A DNA stretch of 64,000 bases from Clostridia bacterium. GTDB lineage: Bacteria; Bacillota; Clostridia; Christensenellales; Aristaeellaceae. Made by a program: the position numbers and the translations under genes. This document shows positions 9,137-18,068 of the stretch, one piece after another. The stretch spans positions 1 through 64,000 of the forward strand of contig JAFQOD010000039.1 of NCBI GenBank assembly GCA_017395685.1, read 5' to 3'. Below the pieces are notes generated by a model that was given only the letters and a program-made list of their open reading frames with translations, was not told the origin of the DNA and did not search any database. Each line of letters opens with the position of its first letter. The stretch's first letter is position 1.

Positions 9137-9538
9137 ATGAAAAGCAAGATCCTAAGCAGCAGCCTGGCAGTAAAATTGATCCTGGGCCTGGCCGCCTTCA
9201 TGGTATGCCTGATCCCCCTGGAGATTGTGAAGCTCCTTGTGCCCCTGAACCGGTGGATCGCCCTGGGGCTGAAGCTGGCCTGCGGCCATGTGGGGGTCAT
9301 CGTATTATTCAAATGGCTGCGGAAAAACCCCGCCGATCAGCGGCCCCGGTGGTTCCCCGGCCTGGTAATGGGCGCATTGGCAGGGGATATTATCTATCTG
9401 GTGCTGACGGCATGCAAATTTATCCTGCCCCTGTTTATGGATCTTTCCGCCTGGGAAGGCGTCATCAATCTGGTACGTGTGCTGTGCCCGGCATGCTTTG
9501 CCGCAATCGGCGCATGGCTGCATAAAGCGCAAAATTGA
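9137..9538 (+). CDS. Small membrane protein of unknown function in the pyrimidine operon
   Basis: I do not recognise this 133-residue protein. It has about four hydrophobic stretches (roughly residues 11-34, 41-55, 72-92 and 104-128), few charged residues and no obvious motif. GAAAGGAAGG precedes the ATG. It lies between pyrD and pyrF with short gaps, so it is transcribed with the pathway. A role as a pyrimidine permease would be speculation, as it is much shorter than UraA or PyrP. Confidence 0.75.
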   Translation: MKSKILSSSLAVKLILGLAAFMVCLIPLEIVKLLVPLNRWIALGLKLACGHVGVIVLFKWLRKNPADQRPRWFPGLVMGALAGDIIYLVLTACKFILPLFMDLSAWEGVINLVRVLCPACFAAIGAWLHKAQN

Positions 9539-9553
9539 AGGAGGAGAACAAAA

Positions 9554-10249
9554 ATGGCTAAGGACGTCATCATTGCTCTGGACTTTGAAAATAAGGAAAA
9601 GACCCTTTCTTTCCTGGATCAGTTCACCGGCCGCAAGCCCTTTGTGAAGATCGGGATGGAGCTGTATTATTCCGAAGGCCCCCAGATCGTCAGGGAAATC
9701 AAGGCCCGGGGCCACAAGATCTTTCTGGATCTGAAGCTGCATGATATCCCCAACACCGTCAAAAAGGCCATGAAGGTGCTCTCCCATCTGGATGTGGATA
9801 TGACCAACCTGCATGCCAGCGGCACCATCGCCATGATGGAAGCCGCCAAGGAAGGATTGACCCGCGAAGACGGCACCTGCGGGGTGCTCCTGGCCGTCAC
9901 TCAGCTCACCTCCACTTCCGAAGAGCGTATGCAGCAGGAACTGCTCATCAATGAAACCATGGAAAACACTGTAAAGAAGTATGCCCAGAATGCCAAGGCT
10001 GCGGGGCTCCCCGGCGTGGTATGCAGCCCCTTGGAAGCCAAGCTGGTCAAGGAAGCCTGCGGCCAGGATTTCCTCACCATCACCCCCGGCATCCGCTTTG
10101 CTGACGGCGACGCCGGCGATCAGGTGCGCATCATGACCCCCGAAAAGGCCAAGGCCGCCAGCGATTACATCGTGGTGGGCCGCCCCATCACCGCTGCTGC
10201 GGACCCCGTGGCCGCCTACGAACGCTGCGTGAAGGAATTTTTAGGGTGA
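9554..10249 (+). CDS. pyrF: Orotidine 5'-phosphate decarboxylase
   Basis: This 231-residue enzyme performs the last step of UMP synthesis, decarboxylating OMP. The catalytic signature [11 protein letters not shown] (Asp-Lys-Asp) is intact near residue 60, and the phosphate-binding end [13 protein letters not shown] is present. The length is typical of the bacterial group with short loops. GAAGGAGGAG precedes the ATG by an ideal distance. It sits 15 bases after the small membrane protein gene and before a repeat-filled gap. Confidence 0.96.
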   Translation: MAKDVIIALDFENKEKTLSFLDQFTGRKPFVKIGMELYYSEGPQIVREIKARGHKIFLDLKLHDIPNTVKKAMKVLSHLDVDMTNLHASGTIAMMEAAKEGLTREDGTCGVLLAVTQLTSTSEERMQQELLINETMENTVKKYAQNAKAAGLPGVVCSPLEAKLVKEACGQDFLTITPGIRFADGDAGDQVRIMTPEKAKAASDYIVVGRPITAAADPVAAYERCVKEFLG

Positions 10250-10253
10250 GATT

Positions 10254-10360
10254 TTGCGGGAGAACCTTTCTTTTGAAAAAGAAAGGCCCTCCCGCACCCT
10301 CCCAAAGAAAACTGCTACTGGACTTTTCTTAAACTTAAGAAATTAACCATTTTCCCAGTG
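10254..10360 (+). repeat. Composite dispersed repeat, copy 1
   Basis: A hairpin with TTTCTTTTGAAAAAGAAA at its centre (about 10254-10297) is followed by a 60-bp core (10301-10360) ending in TTTTCCCAGTG. The core is repeated at 10485-10544 and the whole arrangement recurs inverted at 26354-26457. The element lies inside the operon between pyrF and pyrE. Nothing else was recognised in the 330-base gap apart from copy 2 and a GCATGCGC repeat. Confidence 0.75.
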
Positions 10361-10443
10361 ATGCTTCGGGATGGGAGAATACAAATCTTCTCGTTGCGGC
10401 CCGGAGGGACGCATAAGAGGGACATAAGAATTAAAAGCAGCGA

Positions 10444-10482
10444 AGCATGCGCCAGCCGTCAGGCGCAGGGCATGCGATGAAA
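10444..10482 (+). repeat. GCATGCGC / GGGCATGCGATGAA repeat, copy 1
   Basis: This palindromic stretch (AGCATGCGC ... GCGCAGGGCATGCGATGAA) has relatives at 25117-25154 and, inverted, at 44845-44880. It lies just before the second 60-bp core and may be part of a larger mobile or extragenic element. Confidence 0.6.
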
Positions 10483-10484
10483 CA

Positions 10485-10544
10485 CCCAAAGAAAACTGAT
10501 ACTGGATTTTTCTTAAACTTAAGAAATCATCTGTTTTCCCAGTG
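10485..10544 (+). repeat. Composite dispersed repeat core, copy 2
   Basis: This is a direct repeat of 10301-10360, 184 bases downstream, beginning CCCAAAGAAAACTG and ending TTTTCCCAGTG. The upstream hairpin of copy 1 is not repeated here. Confidence 0.75.
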
Positions 10545-10579
10545 CCAATAAAGGACGAAATATGGAGAGGAGAAGAAAA

Positions 10580-11236
10580 ATGGAAGCTTACAAGCATGAA
10601 TTTATCGAATTTCTCGAGGGTGCGGGCGTTTTGAAGTTCGGCGATTTCACCGCCAAATCCGGCCGCAAGATTCCTTATTTCATCAATGCCGGCGATATCA
10701 AGACCGGGAATCAGATCGCTAAATTGGGCGAATTCTATGCCAAGGCTTATCTGGAAAAGGTGGGCAATAAGCGCACCGTGCTCTACGGCCCCGCCTACAA
10801 GGGCATTTCCATCGCCGTTTCTTCCTCCATCGCCCTTTCCAAGGAAGGGCTGGATGTGCCTTTCTTCTTCAACCGCAAGGAAGCCAAGGATCACGGCGAG
10901 GGCGGCGTATTCGTGGGCTATGTGCCAAAATCCGGTGAAGAAGTGGTCATCGTGGAAGATGTGATCACCGCCGGCACCGCCATCCGGGAAAGCATGGCCA
11001 TCCTGGGCGGGCTGGAAAATGTGAAGGTGGCCGCCACCTTCGTCATGGTGGATCGCAAGGAAAAGGGCAAGACCGAAAAGAGCGCCATGAGCGAAGTGGA
11101 AGCAGAATTTGGCTTCCCCGTCTATTCCGTGGTGGATGTGTACGACATCATCGAATACCTGGAAGAGGATGAAAAGAACGCTGAAAATGTAGCCCGCATC
11201 AAGAATTACCTTTCTGTGAATGGAGCGAAGGCATGA
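10580..11236 (+). CDS. pyrE: Orotate phosphoribosyltransferase
   Basis: This 218-residue enzyme joins orotate to PRPP to give OMP. The PRPP-binding signature [17 protein letters not shown] is intact near residue 120, and the N-terminal [17 protein letters not shown] segment ([18 protein letters not shown]) is typical. The ATG at 10580 was chosen because GGAGAGGAGAAG precedes it; a longer frame begins six codons earlier. Its TGA overlaps the ATG of pyrB. Confidence 0.95.
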   Translation: MEAYKHEFIEFLEGAGVLKFGDFTAKSGRKIPYFINAGDIKTGNQIAKLGEFYAKAYLEKVGNKRTVLYGPAYKGISIAVSSSIALSKEGLDVPFFFNRKEAKDHGEGGVFVGYVPKSGEEVVIVEDVITAGTAIRESMAILGGLENVKVAATFVMVDRKEKGKTEKSAMSEVEAEFGFPVYSVVDVYDIIEYLEEDEKNAENVARIKNYLSVNGAKA

Positions 11237-12141
11237 GGCATTTATTGAATATCACGGATCTGACCGTGGAAGAGATCAATGAGCTGCTGGCCCTGGGCAA
11301 CGATATTCTGGATCATCCCGAAAAATATGCCCATCGCCTGGAAGGCAAAAAGCTGGCCACCCTGTTTTTTGAGCCCTCCACCCGCACCCGGCTTTCCTTT
11401 GAAGCCGCCATGTATGAGCTGGGCGGCCACGTCATCGGCTTTGCCGGGGCCAATTCCTCCTCCGCCGCCAAGGGCGAAAGCGTGAAGGATACCATCCGCA
11501 CCGTGGCCTGCTATGCGGATATCATCGCCATGCGCCATCCTCTGGAGGGCGCGCCGGTGGCCGCCGCCCAGGTGGCTACGGTGCCCATCGTAAACGCCGG
11601 GGACGGGGGCCATCATCACCCCACCCAGACCCTGGCGGATCTGATGACCCTGAACCGGGAAAAGGGAAGGCTTTCCAATCTGAAAATGGGCCTGTGCGGC
11701 GATCTGAAGTTCGGCCGCACGGTGCATTCCCTGATCGGCGCCCTCAGCCGGTATGACAATGTTGAATTCATTCTCATCTCTCCGGAGGAACTGAAGGTGC
11801 CCTCCCCCATCCTCAGGGAGCTGGATGAAAAGGGCATCCCCTATCGGGAAGCCACCTCCCTGGAAAAGGAAATCAGCAATCTGGATGCCTTGTATATGAC
11901 CCGTGTGCAGCGTGAACGCTTCTTCAATGAAGAGGATTATGTGCGCCTCAAGGATACCTACATCCTGGATGCTGCCAAGATGGCCCTGGCCAAGGATGAT
12001 ATGATTGTGATGCATCCCCTGCCCCGTGTGAATGAAATTTCCACCCAGGTGGATGATGATCCCCGGGCCTGCTATTTCAAGCAGGTGAATTATGGCAAGA
12101 TCATGCGCAAGGCGCTGATGCTGAAGCTGCTGGAGGAATAA
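11233..12141 (+). CDS. pyrB: Aspartate carbamoyltransferase catalytic subunit
   Basis: This 302-residue catalytic chain condenses carbamoyl phosphate with aspartate. The carbamoyl-phosphate site [15 protein letters not shown] is near residue 50, [12 protein letters not shown] lies near residue 132, and the aspartate-binding loop contains [10 protein letters not shown]. The length matches the E. coli chain. It overlaps pyrE by four bases and is followed after three bases by pyrI, so a class B holoenzyme with regulatory chains is expected. Confidence 0.96.
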   Translation: MRHLLNITDLTVEEINELLALGNDILDHPEKYAHRLEGKKLATLFFEPSTRTRLSFEAAMYELGGHVIGFAGANSSSAAKGESVKDTIRTVACYADIIAMRHPLEGAPVAAAQVATVPIVNAGDGGHHHPTQTLADLMTLNREKGRLSNLKMGLCGDLKFGRTVHSLIGALSRYDNVEFILISPEELKVPSPILRELDEKGIPYREATSLEKEISNLDALYMTRVQRERFFNEEDYVRLKDTYILDAAKMALAKDDMIVMHPLPRVNEISTQVDDDPRACYFKQVNYGKIMRKALMLKLLEE

Positions 12142-12144
12142 GAT

Positions 12145-12564
12145 ATGAATATTGACGGTATTACTTCCGGCGTGGTCATCGATCATATCACTGCGGGCAA
12201 GGCCATGCAGGTATATCGCTATCTGCATCTGGATCAGCTGGAATGCCCCGTGGCCATCATCAAGAATGTGAAATCCACCCGCATGGGCAAGAAGGATATC
12301 ATCAAGATTGACGATGCCACCTTCGATATCGATCTGGACGCCCTGGGCTATCTGGATCCCGGCGCCACGGTGAATATTATCCGGGATGGCGTGATCGTGG
12401 AAAAAAAGCATGTGGAGCTGCCCGAACGGCTCACCAACGTGATCCGCTGCAAAAATCCCCGGTGCATTACCACCGTGGAGCCCGGCATCGATCAGATTTT
12501 CCTGCTCACCAGCAAGGAAGAGCGGCTGTATAGCTGCGCCTACTGCGATACGGAGCGGAAATAA
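12145..12564 (+). CDS. pyrI: Aspartate carbamoyltransferase regulatory subunit
   Basis: This 139-residue protein binds nucleotide effectors and holds the catalytic trimers together. The N-terminal allosteric half includes VIDHITAGKAMQVYRYL. The C-terminal zinc domain has four cysteines at 102, 107, 131 and 134, the same spacing as in E. coli PyrI. It closes the operon, and a terminator follows 23 bases later. Because there is no leader attenuator, allosteric control through PyrI may matter here. Confidence 0.95.
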   Translation: MNIDGITSGVVIDHITAGKAMQVYRYLHLDQLECPVAIIKNVKSTRMGKKDIIKIDDATFDIDLDALGYLDPGATVNIIRDGVIVEKKHVELPERLTNVIRCKNPRCITTVEPGIDQIFLLTSKEERLYSCAYCDTERK

Positions 12565-12587
12565 GCAATTGCATTCATACAAAAATG

Positions 12588-12611
12588 GCTGCCATTCCGG
12601 CAGCTTTTTTC
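12588..12611 (+). terminator. Terminator of the pyrimidine operon
   Basis: GCTGCC (12588-12593) pairs with GGCAGC (12599-12604) and six T residues follow. Confidence 0.85.
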
Positions 12612-12715
12612 TGGTCATCTAATGCATAATAGAATGATTGACTGGTATTCAAAATGCAAGTATTCATAATTCCTGCCTTTCTTATGAATAAATATCCAAC
12701 AATCAAAATTAATGA

Positions 12716-12744
12716 TTGACAGCTGTGGGAAGAGGATATATTAT
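12716..12744 (+). promoter_or_regulatory. Promoter of the SH3 protein gene at 12800
   Basis: TTGACA (12716-12721) and TATTAT (12739-12744) are 17 bases apart in an AT-rich stretch. An AGGAGGGAG ribosome binding site follows before the gene. Confidence 0.7.
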
Positions 12745-12799
12745 TTATTGTAAATAAATACAAATAATTACATGCTGATACAGGAGGGAGAAAAAGGAT

Positions 12800-14134
12800 A
12801 TGAAAAAATGGATAGCAATGGTGCTGGCGCTGTGCATGCTGTGCGGAATCGTGAATGTAACGTATGCTGAAGCATCGAAATTCCAGACGATCAGCACGTC
12901 TGTTTTGGATTTTGATATTCCAGCAGGGGTGGAGTATGAAATAATAGATCCCTCAGATGATCGTTTTGTTATCGAATGGGTTTGCGAAGGCGCATATGGT
13001 ATTGCGATTACTGTCGATACGAATAATGCTGAGTATTATTGGTATCAGGATAATCCTCAAATGGCATTTTGTAAGGAAGGATTTAGTTATTTTTCATTGC
13101 CGATGACCGATTGTCAGTATCTTGACAATTGGAATATGCCCAATCATCAGCCGGTAATTGCCGTAGCGGATCGTGGTGCAAGCTTCCGTGATGACTATGC
13201 TTTCTATCATCATTATGGCCCGTTTGGCATTCAGGTGGCCGTCAACTTTTGGGATAAACAGCCCATGGAAGCAGCAATTGAAATGGCAAAGCCGATTCTC
13301 CAATCTGTGAGAAAGCCTGGTGAATCTCGCCCGGTGAATGCAGAAAACGCGAAGCAGGATACATCTGCTCCCGTTGGTAAGCAGTCCCTTACCATTGGTC
13401 GTGCCAGCTTTGAATTGGACGCTGATCTGGAAATTGCGCAGGTGGACGGTCATAGATGGATGCTGATGAACGATCAGTATGCCGTTGTTTTCTATTATTA
13501 TGAGTATGGAGAAGATGATATCGATTTTACTGATGGGGATATGCAAATTGATAATTGCTTCTTCATAAATTCTATGGCTACCGGCGATCAGCAGACTGCA
13601 TTGAATGTATGCAATTTGGTTCAGCGCACGGATATCGGCATGCCAGGCGGGGATGATGTGCTGTATATTGCTATCGATGGCATGGTCATGCTATGCCATT
13701 ATTATCCCAACATGGGCTTCATGATGATGGCCCAGTGCCAGGATGGATCCCTTTCCGATGATAAGCTGCTGGCCATCGTGGAGGAAATCGCCCTTTCCTT
13801 CCAGGTGGACGGCATGACCGCCGAGGAAATGGCCGAATACAAGGCCCAGGCGGAAGCTGAATTGGCCGCCATCTTCGCCACTTCCGTACAGGCCCCTGAT
13901 ACGGAAGCCGCCGCTGAAGAAACCCCTGCTGAAGAGGATACTGCCCAGAAATATGTGGTGATCACCAATTCCAGCGCCAATATCCGCTCCGGCCCGGACG
14001 CCGGCACCGCCAAGGTGAAGACCGGCCTGAAGGGCGATCGCTTCCCTCTGCTGGGCGAAGAAAACAACTGGTACAAGATCGATGTGGACGGTAAAACCGC
14101 CTATGTAAGTAAGGGCCTGACCACCGTGGAATAA
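12800..14134 (+). CDS. Secreted protein with C-terminal SH3 domain
   Basis: This 444-residue protein has a signal peptide (MKKWIAMVLALCMLCG, cleavage near TYA/EA), two similar domains in the middle that I do not recognise (around residues 30-165 and 195-330) and a C-terminal bacterial SH3 domain (ANIRSGPDAGTAKVKTGLKG, about residues 395-444). SH3b domains usually bind the cell wall. The first two-thirds is AT-rich with codons unlike its neighbours, while from about 13690 the codon use returns to the local GC-rich style, suggesting a composite gene. It is a single-gene unit with its own promoter and terminator. Confidence 0.85.
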   Translation: MKKWIAMVLALCMLCGIVNVTYAEASKFQTISTSVLDFDIPAGVEYEIIDPSDDRFVIEWVCEGAYGIAITVDTNNAEYYWYQDNPQMAFCKEGFSYFSLPMTDCQYLDNWNMPNHQPVIAVADRGASFRDDYAFYHHYGPFGIQVAVNFWDKQPMEAAIEMAKPILQSVRKPGESRPVNAENAKQDTSAPVGKQSLTIGRASFELDADLEIAQVDGHRWMLMNDQYAVVFYYYEYGEDDIDFTDGDMQIDNCFFINSMATGDQQTALNVCNLVQRTDIGMPGGDDVLYIAIDGMVMLCHYYPNMGFMMMAQCQDGSLSDDKLLAIVEEIALSFQVDGMTAEEMAEYKAQAEAELAAIFATSVQAPDTEAAAEETPAEEDTAQKYVVITNSSANIRSGPDAGTAKVKTGLKGDRFPLLGEENNWYKIDVDGKTAYVSKGLTTVE

Positions 14135-14165
14135 TCCCGGAAATTATCTTCAGAAAATCTGAAAA

Positions 14166-14212
14166 AGCCCCCTGGCGCAGAAAAGCATCTGCATCAGGGG
14201 GCCATTTTTTTC
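14166..14212. terminator. Bidirectional terminator
   Basis: GCCCCCTG (14167-14174) pairs with CAGGGGGC (14195-14202), with T-rich ends on both strands. It can end both the SH3 protein gene and the convergent methyltransferase gene. Confidence 0.8.
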
Positions 14213-14220
14213 ATCAGGGA

Positions 14221-14970
14221 TTATTCCTGCCGCTTCCTAGCGGCGATATGCCATCTTTCATCCTGGGGCATGGGATCATCCAGCCGGTATTCCCCGAAAA
14301 AGGCAATATCCTCAAATCCCGCTGCCTCCAGCCAGGCGGTCAGCTCCTCCCGGCTGTGGGCACGCTGGATCTGCCCTTCCTCAAAGCGGAGATAGCGGCC
14401 GTCCTCCTGCCGCTCGAAGATGGAAAGATTCATTTCCACCAGCTGCCCTTCCTCATCCCAGGCATTCTGCCAGATATAGGCGATTTCCTCTTCATCGGAA
14501 AAGAGGGTGTTATTGCCCAAGGTATGGGCCAGCTTTTCCGGGGTGGAAAGATCAAAGATCAGGGCGCCGCCGGGCTTGAGCGCCTGGAAAGCAGCGGAAA
14601 AGAAGGCCCGGGCCTGATGGGGCTCCGTCAGATAATTGACCCCATCACAGGTGGCCAGCACGCAATCCACCCGCCGGGGCACCTGCAATTTAGCCATATC
14701 CTGGCGCACAAAGGGGATCATCAGCCCCTGGCTGCGGGCACGCTCCATGGCCCTTTCCAGCATATCCTCGGAAAGATCCACCCCCGTCATCTGATAGCCC
14801 GCCTTTTTCAGGGGCAGGGTGATGCTGCCGGTGCCGCAGGCGCATTCCACGCAGCGGCCGCCCCGGGGCACGCCGTATTTTTCCATCAGGGCCTGATAAT
14901 GCCTGGCCCAGGCCCCGTAATCCACCTGATCCATAAGCGCATCATACACCCTGGCAAATGCAGTATACAT
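14221..14970 (-). CDS. Class I SAM-dependent methyltransferase
   Basis: This 249-residue cytoplasmic protein has the Rossmann-fold motifs of a small-molecule methyltransferase: motif I VECACGTGSITLPL near residue 41, the acidic VTGVDLSEDML loop, and FVRQDMAKL and VLATCDGVNYL farther on. It begins FARVYDALMDQVDYGAW, as is common in the YqeM-like group. AAAGGA precedes the ATG. It follows the spore-protein gene by three bases. The substrate is not identifiable. Confidence 0.85.
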   Translation of the reverse strand: MYTAFARVYDALMDQVDYGAWARHYQALMEKYGVPRGGRCVECACGTGSITLPLKKAGYQMTGVDLSEDMLERAMERARSQGLMIPFVRQDMAKLQVPRRVDCVLATCDGVNYLTEPHQARAFFSAAFQALKPGGALIFDLSTPEKLAHTLGNNTLFSDEEEIAYIWQNAWDEEGQLVEMNLSIFERQEDGRYLRFEEGQIQRAHSREELTAWLEAAGFEDIAFFGEYRLDDPMPQDERWHIAARKRQE

Positions 14971-14973
14971 GAA

Positions 14974-15138
14974 TTAATCCTTTCGTTTTTCCCGGCGGCG
15001 GGCCCCCACCATGCCCCCGATACGGCCGCTTTCCGCCGTGGAGAGGCCGGCCCAGCCCACCTGCAGTAATTTTTCCGTCAGGCCCAGCTCCCGGGCCACT
15101 TCATATTTCAATCTTTCCTCATGAGACAGCATGCGCAT
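14974..15138 (-). CDS. Small acid-soluble spore protein, alpha/beta type (SspF-like)
   Basis: This 54-residue basic protein resembles the SspF branch of alpha/beta spore proteins that coat DNA in the spore. It has the N-terminal KYEVARELGL, which would contain the germination protease site (Glu-Val), and the C-terminal GRIGGMVGARR. The start was set at the ATG seven bases after GGGGAGGG; a longer frame of 70 codons exists upstream but lacks this signal. It shows that the organism is, or descends from, a spore-former. Confidence 0.8.
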   Translation of the reverse strand: MRMLSHEERLKYEVARELGLTEKLLQVGWAGLSTAESGRIGGMVGARRREKRKD

Positions 15139-15174
15139 ACCATTTCCCTCCCCTGCCAGATGCAGCGATGGAAA

Positions 15175-15181
15175 TAGTATG
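15175..15181 (-). promoter_or_regulatory. Possible sigma-G/F -10 element
   Basis: CATACTA on the minus strand matches the forespore -10 consensus CATNMTA and lies about 37 bases before the spore-protein start. A weak GGGTA lies 17 bases farther upstream. This is suggestive only. Confidence 0.35.
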
Positions 15182-15207
15182 CGCATGTTTCAAGCTTTTA
15201 CCCTTTT

Positions 15208-16254
15208 TTATGCTTCCAGATTGGCGCCGTCCTGGGGCTGATCTTCCTCATCATCGTCATCCTCATCCTCTTCGGTGGCGATGCCCCGGTTGATCTTGGC
15301 GCCCTCGATGCGGGAATTGATATATTTATCAAAGATGCCGTTGGTATAGCTGGCGAAAATGAAGCGGCTCATGGAAAAACCGATCATCACATAATAGGCC
15401 AGCAAGGCCAGCAGGGCATAGATGGTGCCGGTGAACCAGAAGATCACGGCGCACAGCAGGGCGGGAATCAGCGCCGCCAGGCGGATCCCCACGGTATGGG
15501 GCAGCCGGGCGATGGCCAGCATCAGGCCATTTTTCACCAGCGTCTTGAATTTCACCTCATAGGATACCATCAAAGGATACATGAAGGTGCAGCCCAGATA
15601 CCATACCGCGCCCAGGATAATGATCAGCATCTGGGGCACCATGAACAGCAGATTCTGCGCCGCCATATCCCCATAGAAAGTAAAGCAGGTATAAAGCAGG
15701 ATGGGCATCACGGAAGAAATGGCGGAAATGCCCAGGCCCTGCTTCCAATTGCCCTTCACCGCATCCTTGAAATCGCTCCAGATGAAGGCATGCTCATCCC
15801 GGGACCAGTTGCGGGTCACATAGGCCAGGCCGGCCTGGATGGGGCCTGTGATCAGGATGGCGGGAATCATCCACAAAAGGGAAGAATTGATGGACTGGAA
15901 AAATACCGATACCGTAAAGCCGGAAATGCTGGCCTCATCCACAATCCCCTGGGCGGCCAGATTATTGGCCATTTCCTGGGTGAAGGTTTCGGTCACCGTG
16001 CCGCTGGTAAGATAATGATGATATTCGGTGGTCACCATCATCACGTTGAAGATGGTGCTGATAAAATTGATCAGCACGATCAGCAAGGGCAGCCAAGCCA
16101 CGATGGTCATCAGATTCAGCCGGCAAAGGGAGGAAAGGCGCACCCGCAGCATCTCCCAGAAAAGCTGCCAGCGATTCTTGGGCAGATCCTCTTTCCGGTA
16201 ATCCCCCTTCCCGCTTTTGCCATAATAAAAATTATTCATCATTCTGCCAAACAT
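15208..16254 (-). CDS. DUF624 (YesL-like) membrane protein
   Basis: This 348-residue membrane protein starts with the DUF624-type segment MFGRMMNNFYYGKSGKG and NRWQLFWEMLRVRLSS, then about six hydrophobic helices, and ends in a very acidic tail (EEDEDDDDEEDQPQD). The ATG at 16254 follows TGGAGGAT; a frame 13 codons longer overlaps the promoter. YesL proteins are often near carbohydrate uptake genes, but none is next to it here. Its function is unknown. Confidence 0.8.
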   Translation of the reverse strand: MFGRMMNNFYYGKSGKGDYRKEDLPKNRWQLFWEMLRVRLSSLCRLNLMTIVAWLPLLIVLINFISTIFNVMMVTTEYHHYLTSGTVTETFTQEMANNLAAQGIVDEASISGFTVSVFFQSINSSLLWMIPAILITGPIQAGLAYVTRNWSRDEHAFIWSDFKDAVKGNWKQGLGISAISSVMPILLYTCFTFYGDMAAQNLLFMVPQMLIIILGAVWYLGCTFMYPLMVSYEVKFKTLVKNGLMLAIARLPHTVGIRLAALIPALLCAVIFWFTGTIYALLALLAYYVMIGFSMSRFIFASYTNGIFDKYINSRIEGAKINRGIATEEDEDDDDEEDQPQDGANLEA

Positions 16255-16293
16255 GAAAAAACAATCCTCCAGTCTTTCTGCGTCAATATGCAC

Positions 16294-16322
16294 AGTATAG
16301 CATATTTTCCGCAGAATGAAAA
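16294..16322 (-). promoter_or_regulatory. Promoter of the DUF624 gene
   Basis: On the minus strand TTTTCA (16317-16322) and TATACT (16294-16299) are 17 bases apart. Confidence 0.65.
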
Positions 16323-16325
16323 CAC

Positions 16326-18068
16326 TTATTCCGCAATGGACAGACAGGAATTTTCTGCATTTCTGACGATAAAGGAAAATTCGCTGCCTTTTTCGGGCTG
16401 ACTATCCACCTGAATGGAAATATCCATCTTCTGCAGAATTTCCTGGGCGATGGAAAGGCCCAGGCCGCTGCCCTTATCGCTTCTTCCCCTTTCCGCCTGA
16501 TGGAAGCGGTCAAAGGCCAGGCGCTTGGTTTCCTCATCCATGCCAATGCCCGTATCCCGGACGAAAAAGCGCACCCCACTTTCCACCCGCTCCGCCCCGA
16601 TCCATACCTGCCCCTGGGGCCTGGTATATTTTCTGGCATTATCCAGGAAGATGGTGAGCACCTGGGAAAGCCGATCCTCATTGGAGCAGATATCGGGCAG
16701 GGGTTCCTCCGGCAGCAGCCGCTCAAAGGCAATCTCCTTTTCTTCAAAGAGCCTGCCGTTCAAATCATGCAGCTCATAGATCAGTTCGTTGGGATCGATC
16801 CTTTCCATTTCGAAGGCGGCAGGATTGGATTGCAGGGAGGAAAGCTCCAGCAGATCATTCACCAGCCGGGAAAGGCGGGTCACCTCATCCACGATGATGC
16901 TGTAATACCGCTGCTTATCCTTTTCCTCGGTAACCAGTTCATCCCGCAGGCCCTCCCCCAGGCCCCGGATGGAGGCCAGGGGCGTGCGCAATTCATGGGA
17001 AATATTGGCCACATAATCGTGGCGGGTGCGCTCCAGCCGCTCCTGCTGGGTGATATCCCGGATCAGGGCCACTCTGCCGCTGAATTTTCCCGCCTCCTGG
17101 GCAGGCAGATGGGTAACGGAATAGCTGAGGATCGTGCCGTCCCGGGTGATTTTGCCCTCCCGCTGCATTTCTTCCCCGTCATCCCGGAGAGCGGAGAGCA
17201 CAGCCTGCCGGGCAGGAGAGGCCTCATCCCCCAGCAGCTTCCTGGCCGCAGCATTTTCATGCAGGATTTCCCCTTCCATATCCACCGCTACCACCCCTTC
17301 ATTCAGGCCCTCCAGGGTCAGGGTGGTAATATCCCTTTCATAGCGCAGCTCCTGAAAAGCTGTGGAAACTGAACGGGACATATGATTCATGGCCTTGGCA
17401 ATTTCCTGCATTTCCTGGCCGGGCAGATTTTCCGGCAGCATCACCTGTTCCCCCTGGATCATCCGGGCGGACATTTCGGTGATCATCTGGGCAGGCTTGC
17501 CCGCCTTGCGGAAGGAAAAGGTGGCCAGCAGCAGCACCAGGATCAGCCCCAGGCCCATGGAAATCAGCAGCCGGCTATAAAAGGAATAGGAGCCGCTGTT
17601 GGATACCAGCCACATGGGCAGCCCGGTAAGCACGTATCCGGAGGGTACCCTTTCCCCCATCATCATGGTCATGCTGCCAGGCAGGGGATTGCGCACGGTG
17701 ACAGAATTGCTTTCCTGCAAGGAATTGATCAGCTGATCCACGATCTCATCCGCCAGATAGGCGGTGGATTGATCGGTATAGGCCAGCACCTCATTATTTT
17801 CGCTGACCAGCATGTAAAAGATATCATCCGGGTTGATTTCGGGATTGACGGCGTCCCACAGTTCCTCCAGGGTAATTTCCCCGTTCTGATACCGGGCGAG
17901 CAGCCGCCCCGCTTCCTTCACTTCCTGCTTGAGAGCAGAATACTTGGATGAATTGTAAAATTCATTGAAAAAATAGCTGCTCAGGCCGTAGAAAAGCACG
18001 CTCATGCCCAATATGCACAAGCCCATCAGCAGAATAAACCGGGTCACATAGGAGGATCGCTTAGGCAT
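16326..18068 (-). CDS. Membrane sensor histidine kinase (PhoR/ResE type)
   Basis: This 580-residue kinase has two membrane helices (about 9-31 and 165-186) enclosing an extracellular sensor domain of about 130 residues, a HAMP segment (about 187-240), a PAS domain (about 250-340), the H-box VANISHELRTPLASIRG with His358, and N, G1 and G2 boxes (FLDNARKYTR, RDTGIGMDE, GSGLGLSIAQEIL). It overlaps the response regulator gene by eight bases, so the two form one two-component system. The signal sensed cannot be inferred. Confidence 0.93.
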   Translation of the reverse strand: MPKRSSYVTRFILLMGLCILGMSVLFYGLSSYFFNEFYNSSKYSALKQEVKEAGRLLARYQNGEITLEELWDAVNPEINPDDIFYMLVSENNEVLAYTDQSTAYLADEIVDQLINSLQESNSVTVRNPLPGSMTMMMGERVPSGYVLTGLPMWLVSNSGSYSFYSRLLISMGLGLILVLLLATFSFRKAGKPAQMITEMSARMIQGEQVMLPENLPGQEMQEIAKAMNHMSRSVSTAFQELRYERDITTLTLEGLNEGVVAVDMEGEILHENAAARKLLGDEASPARQAVLSALRDDGEEMQREGKITRDGTILSYSVTHLPAQEAGKFSGRVALIRDITQQERLERTRHDYVANISHELRTPLASIRGLGEGLRDELVTEEKDKQRYYSIIVDEVTRLSRLVNDLLELSSLQSNPAAFEMERIDPNELIYELHDLNGRLFEEKEIAFERLLPEEPLPDICSNEDRLSQVLTIFLDNARKYTRPQGQVWIGAERVESGVRFFVRDTGIGMDEETKRLAFDRFHQAERGRSDKGSGLGLSIAQEILQKMDISIQVDSQPEKGSEFSFIVRNAENSCLSIAE

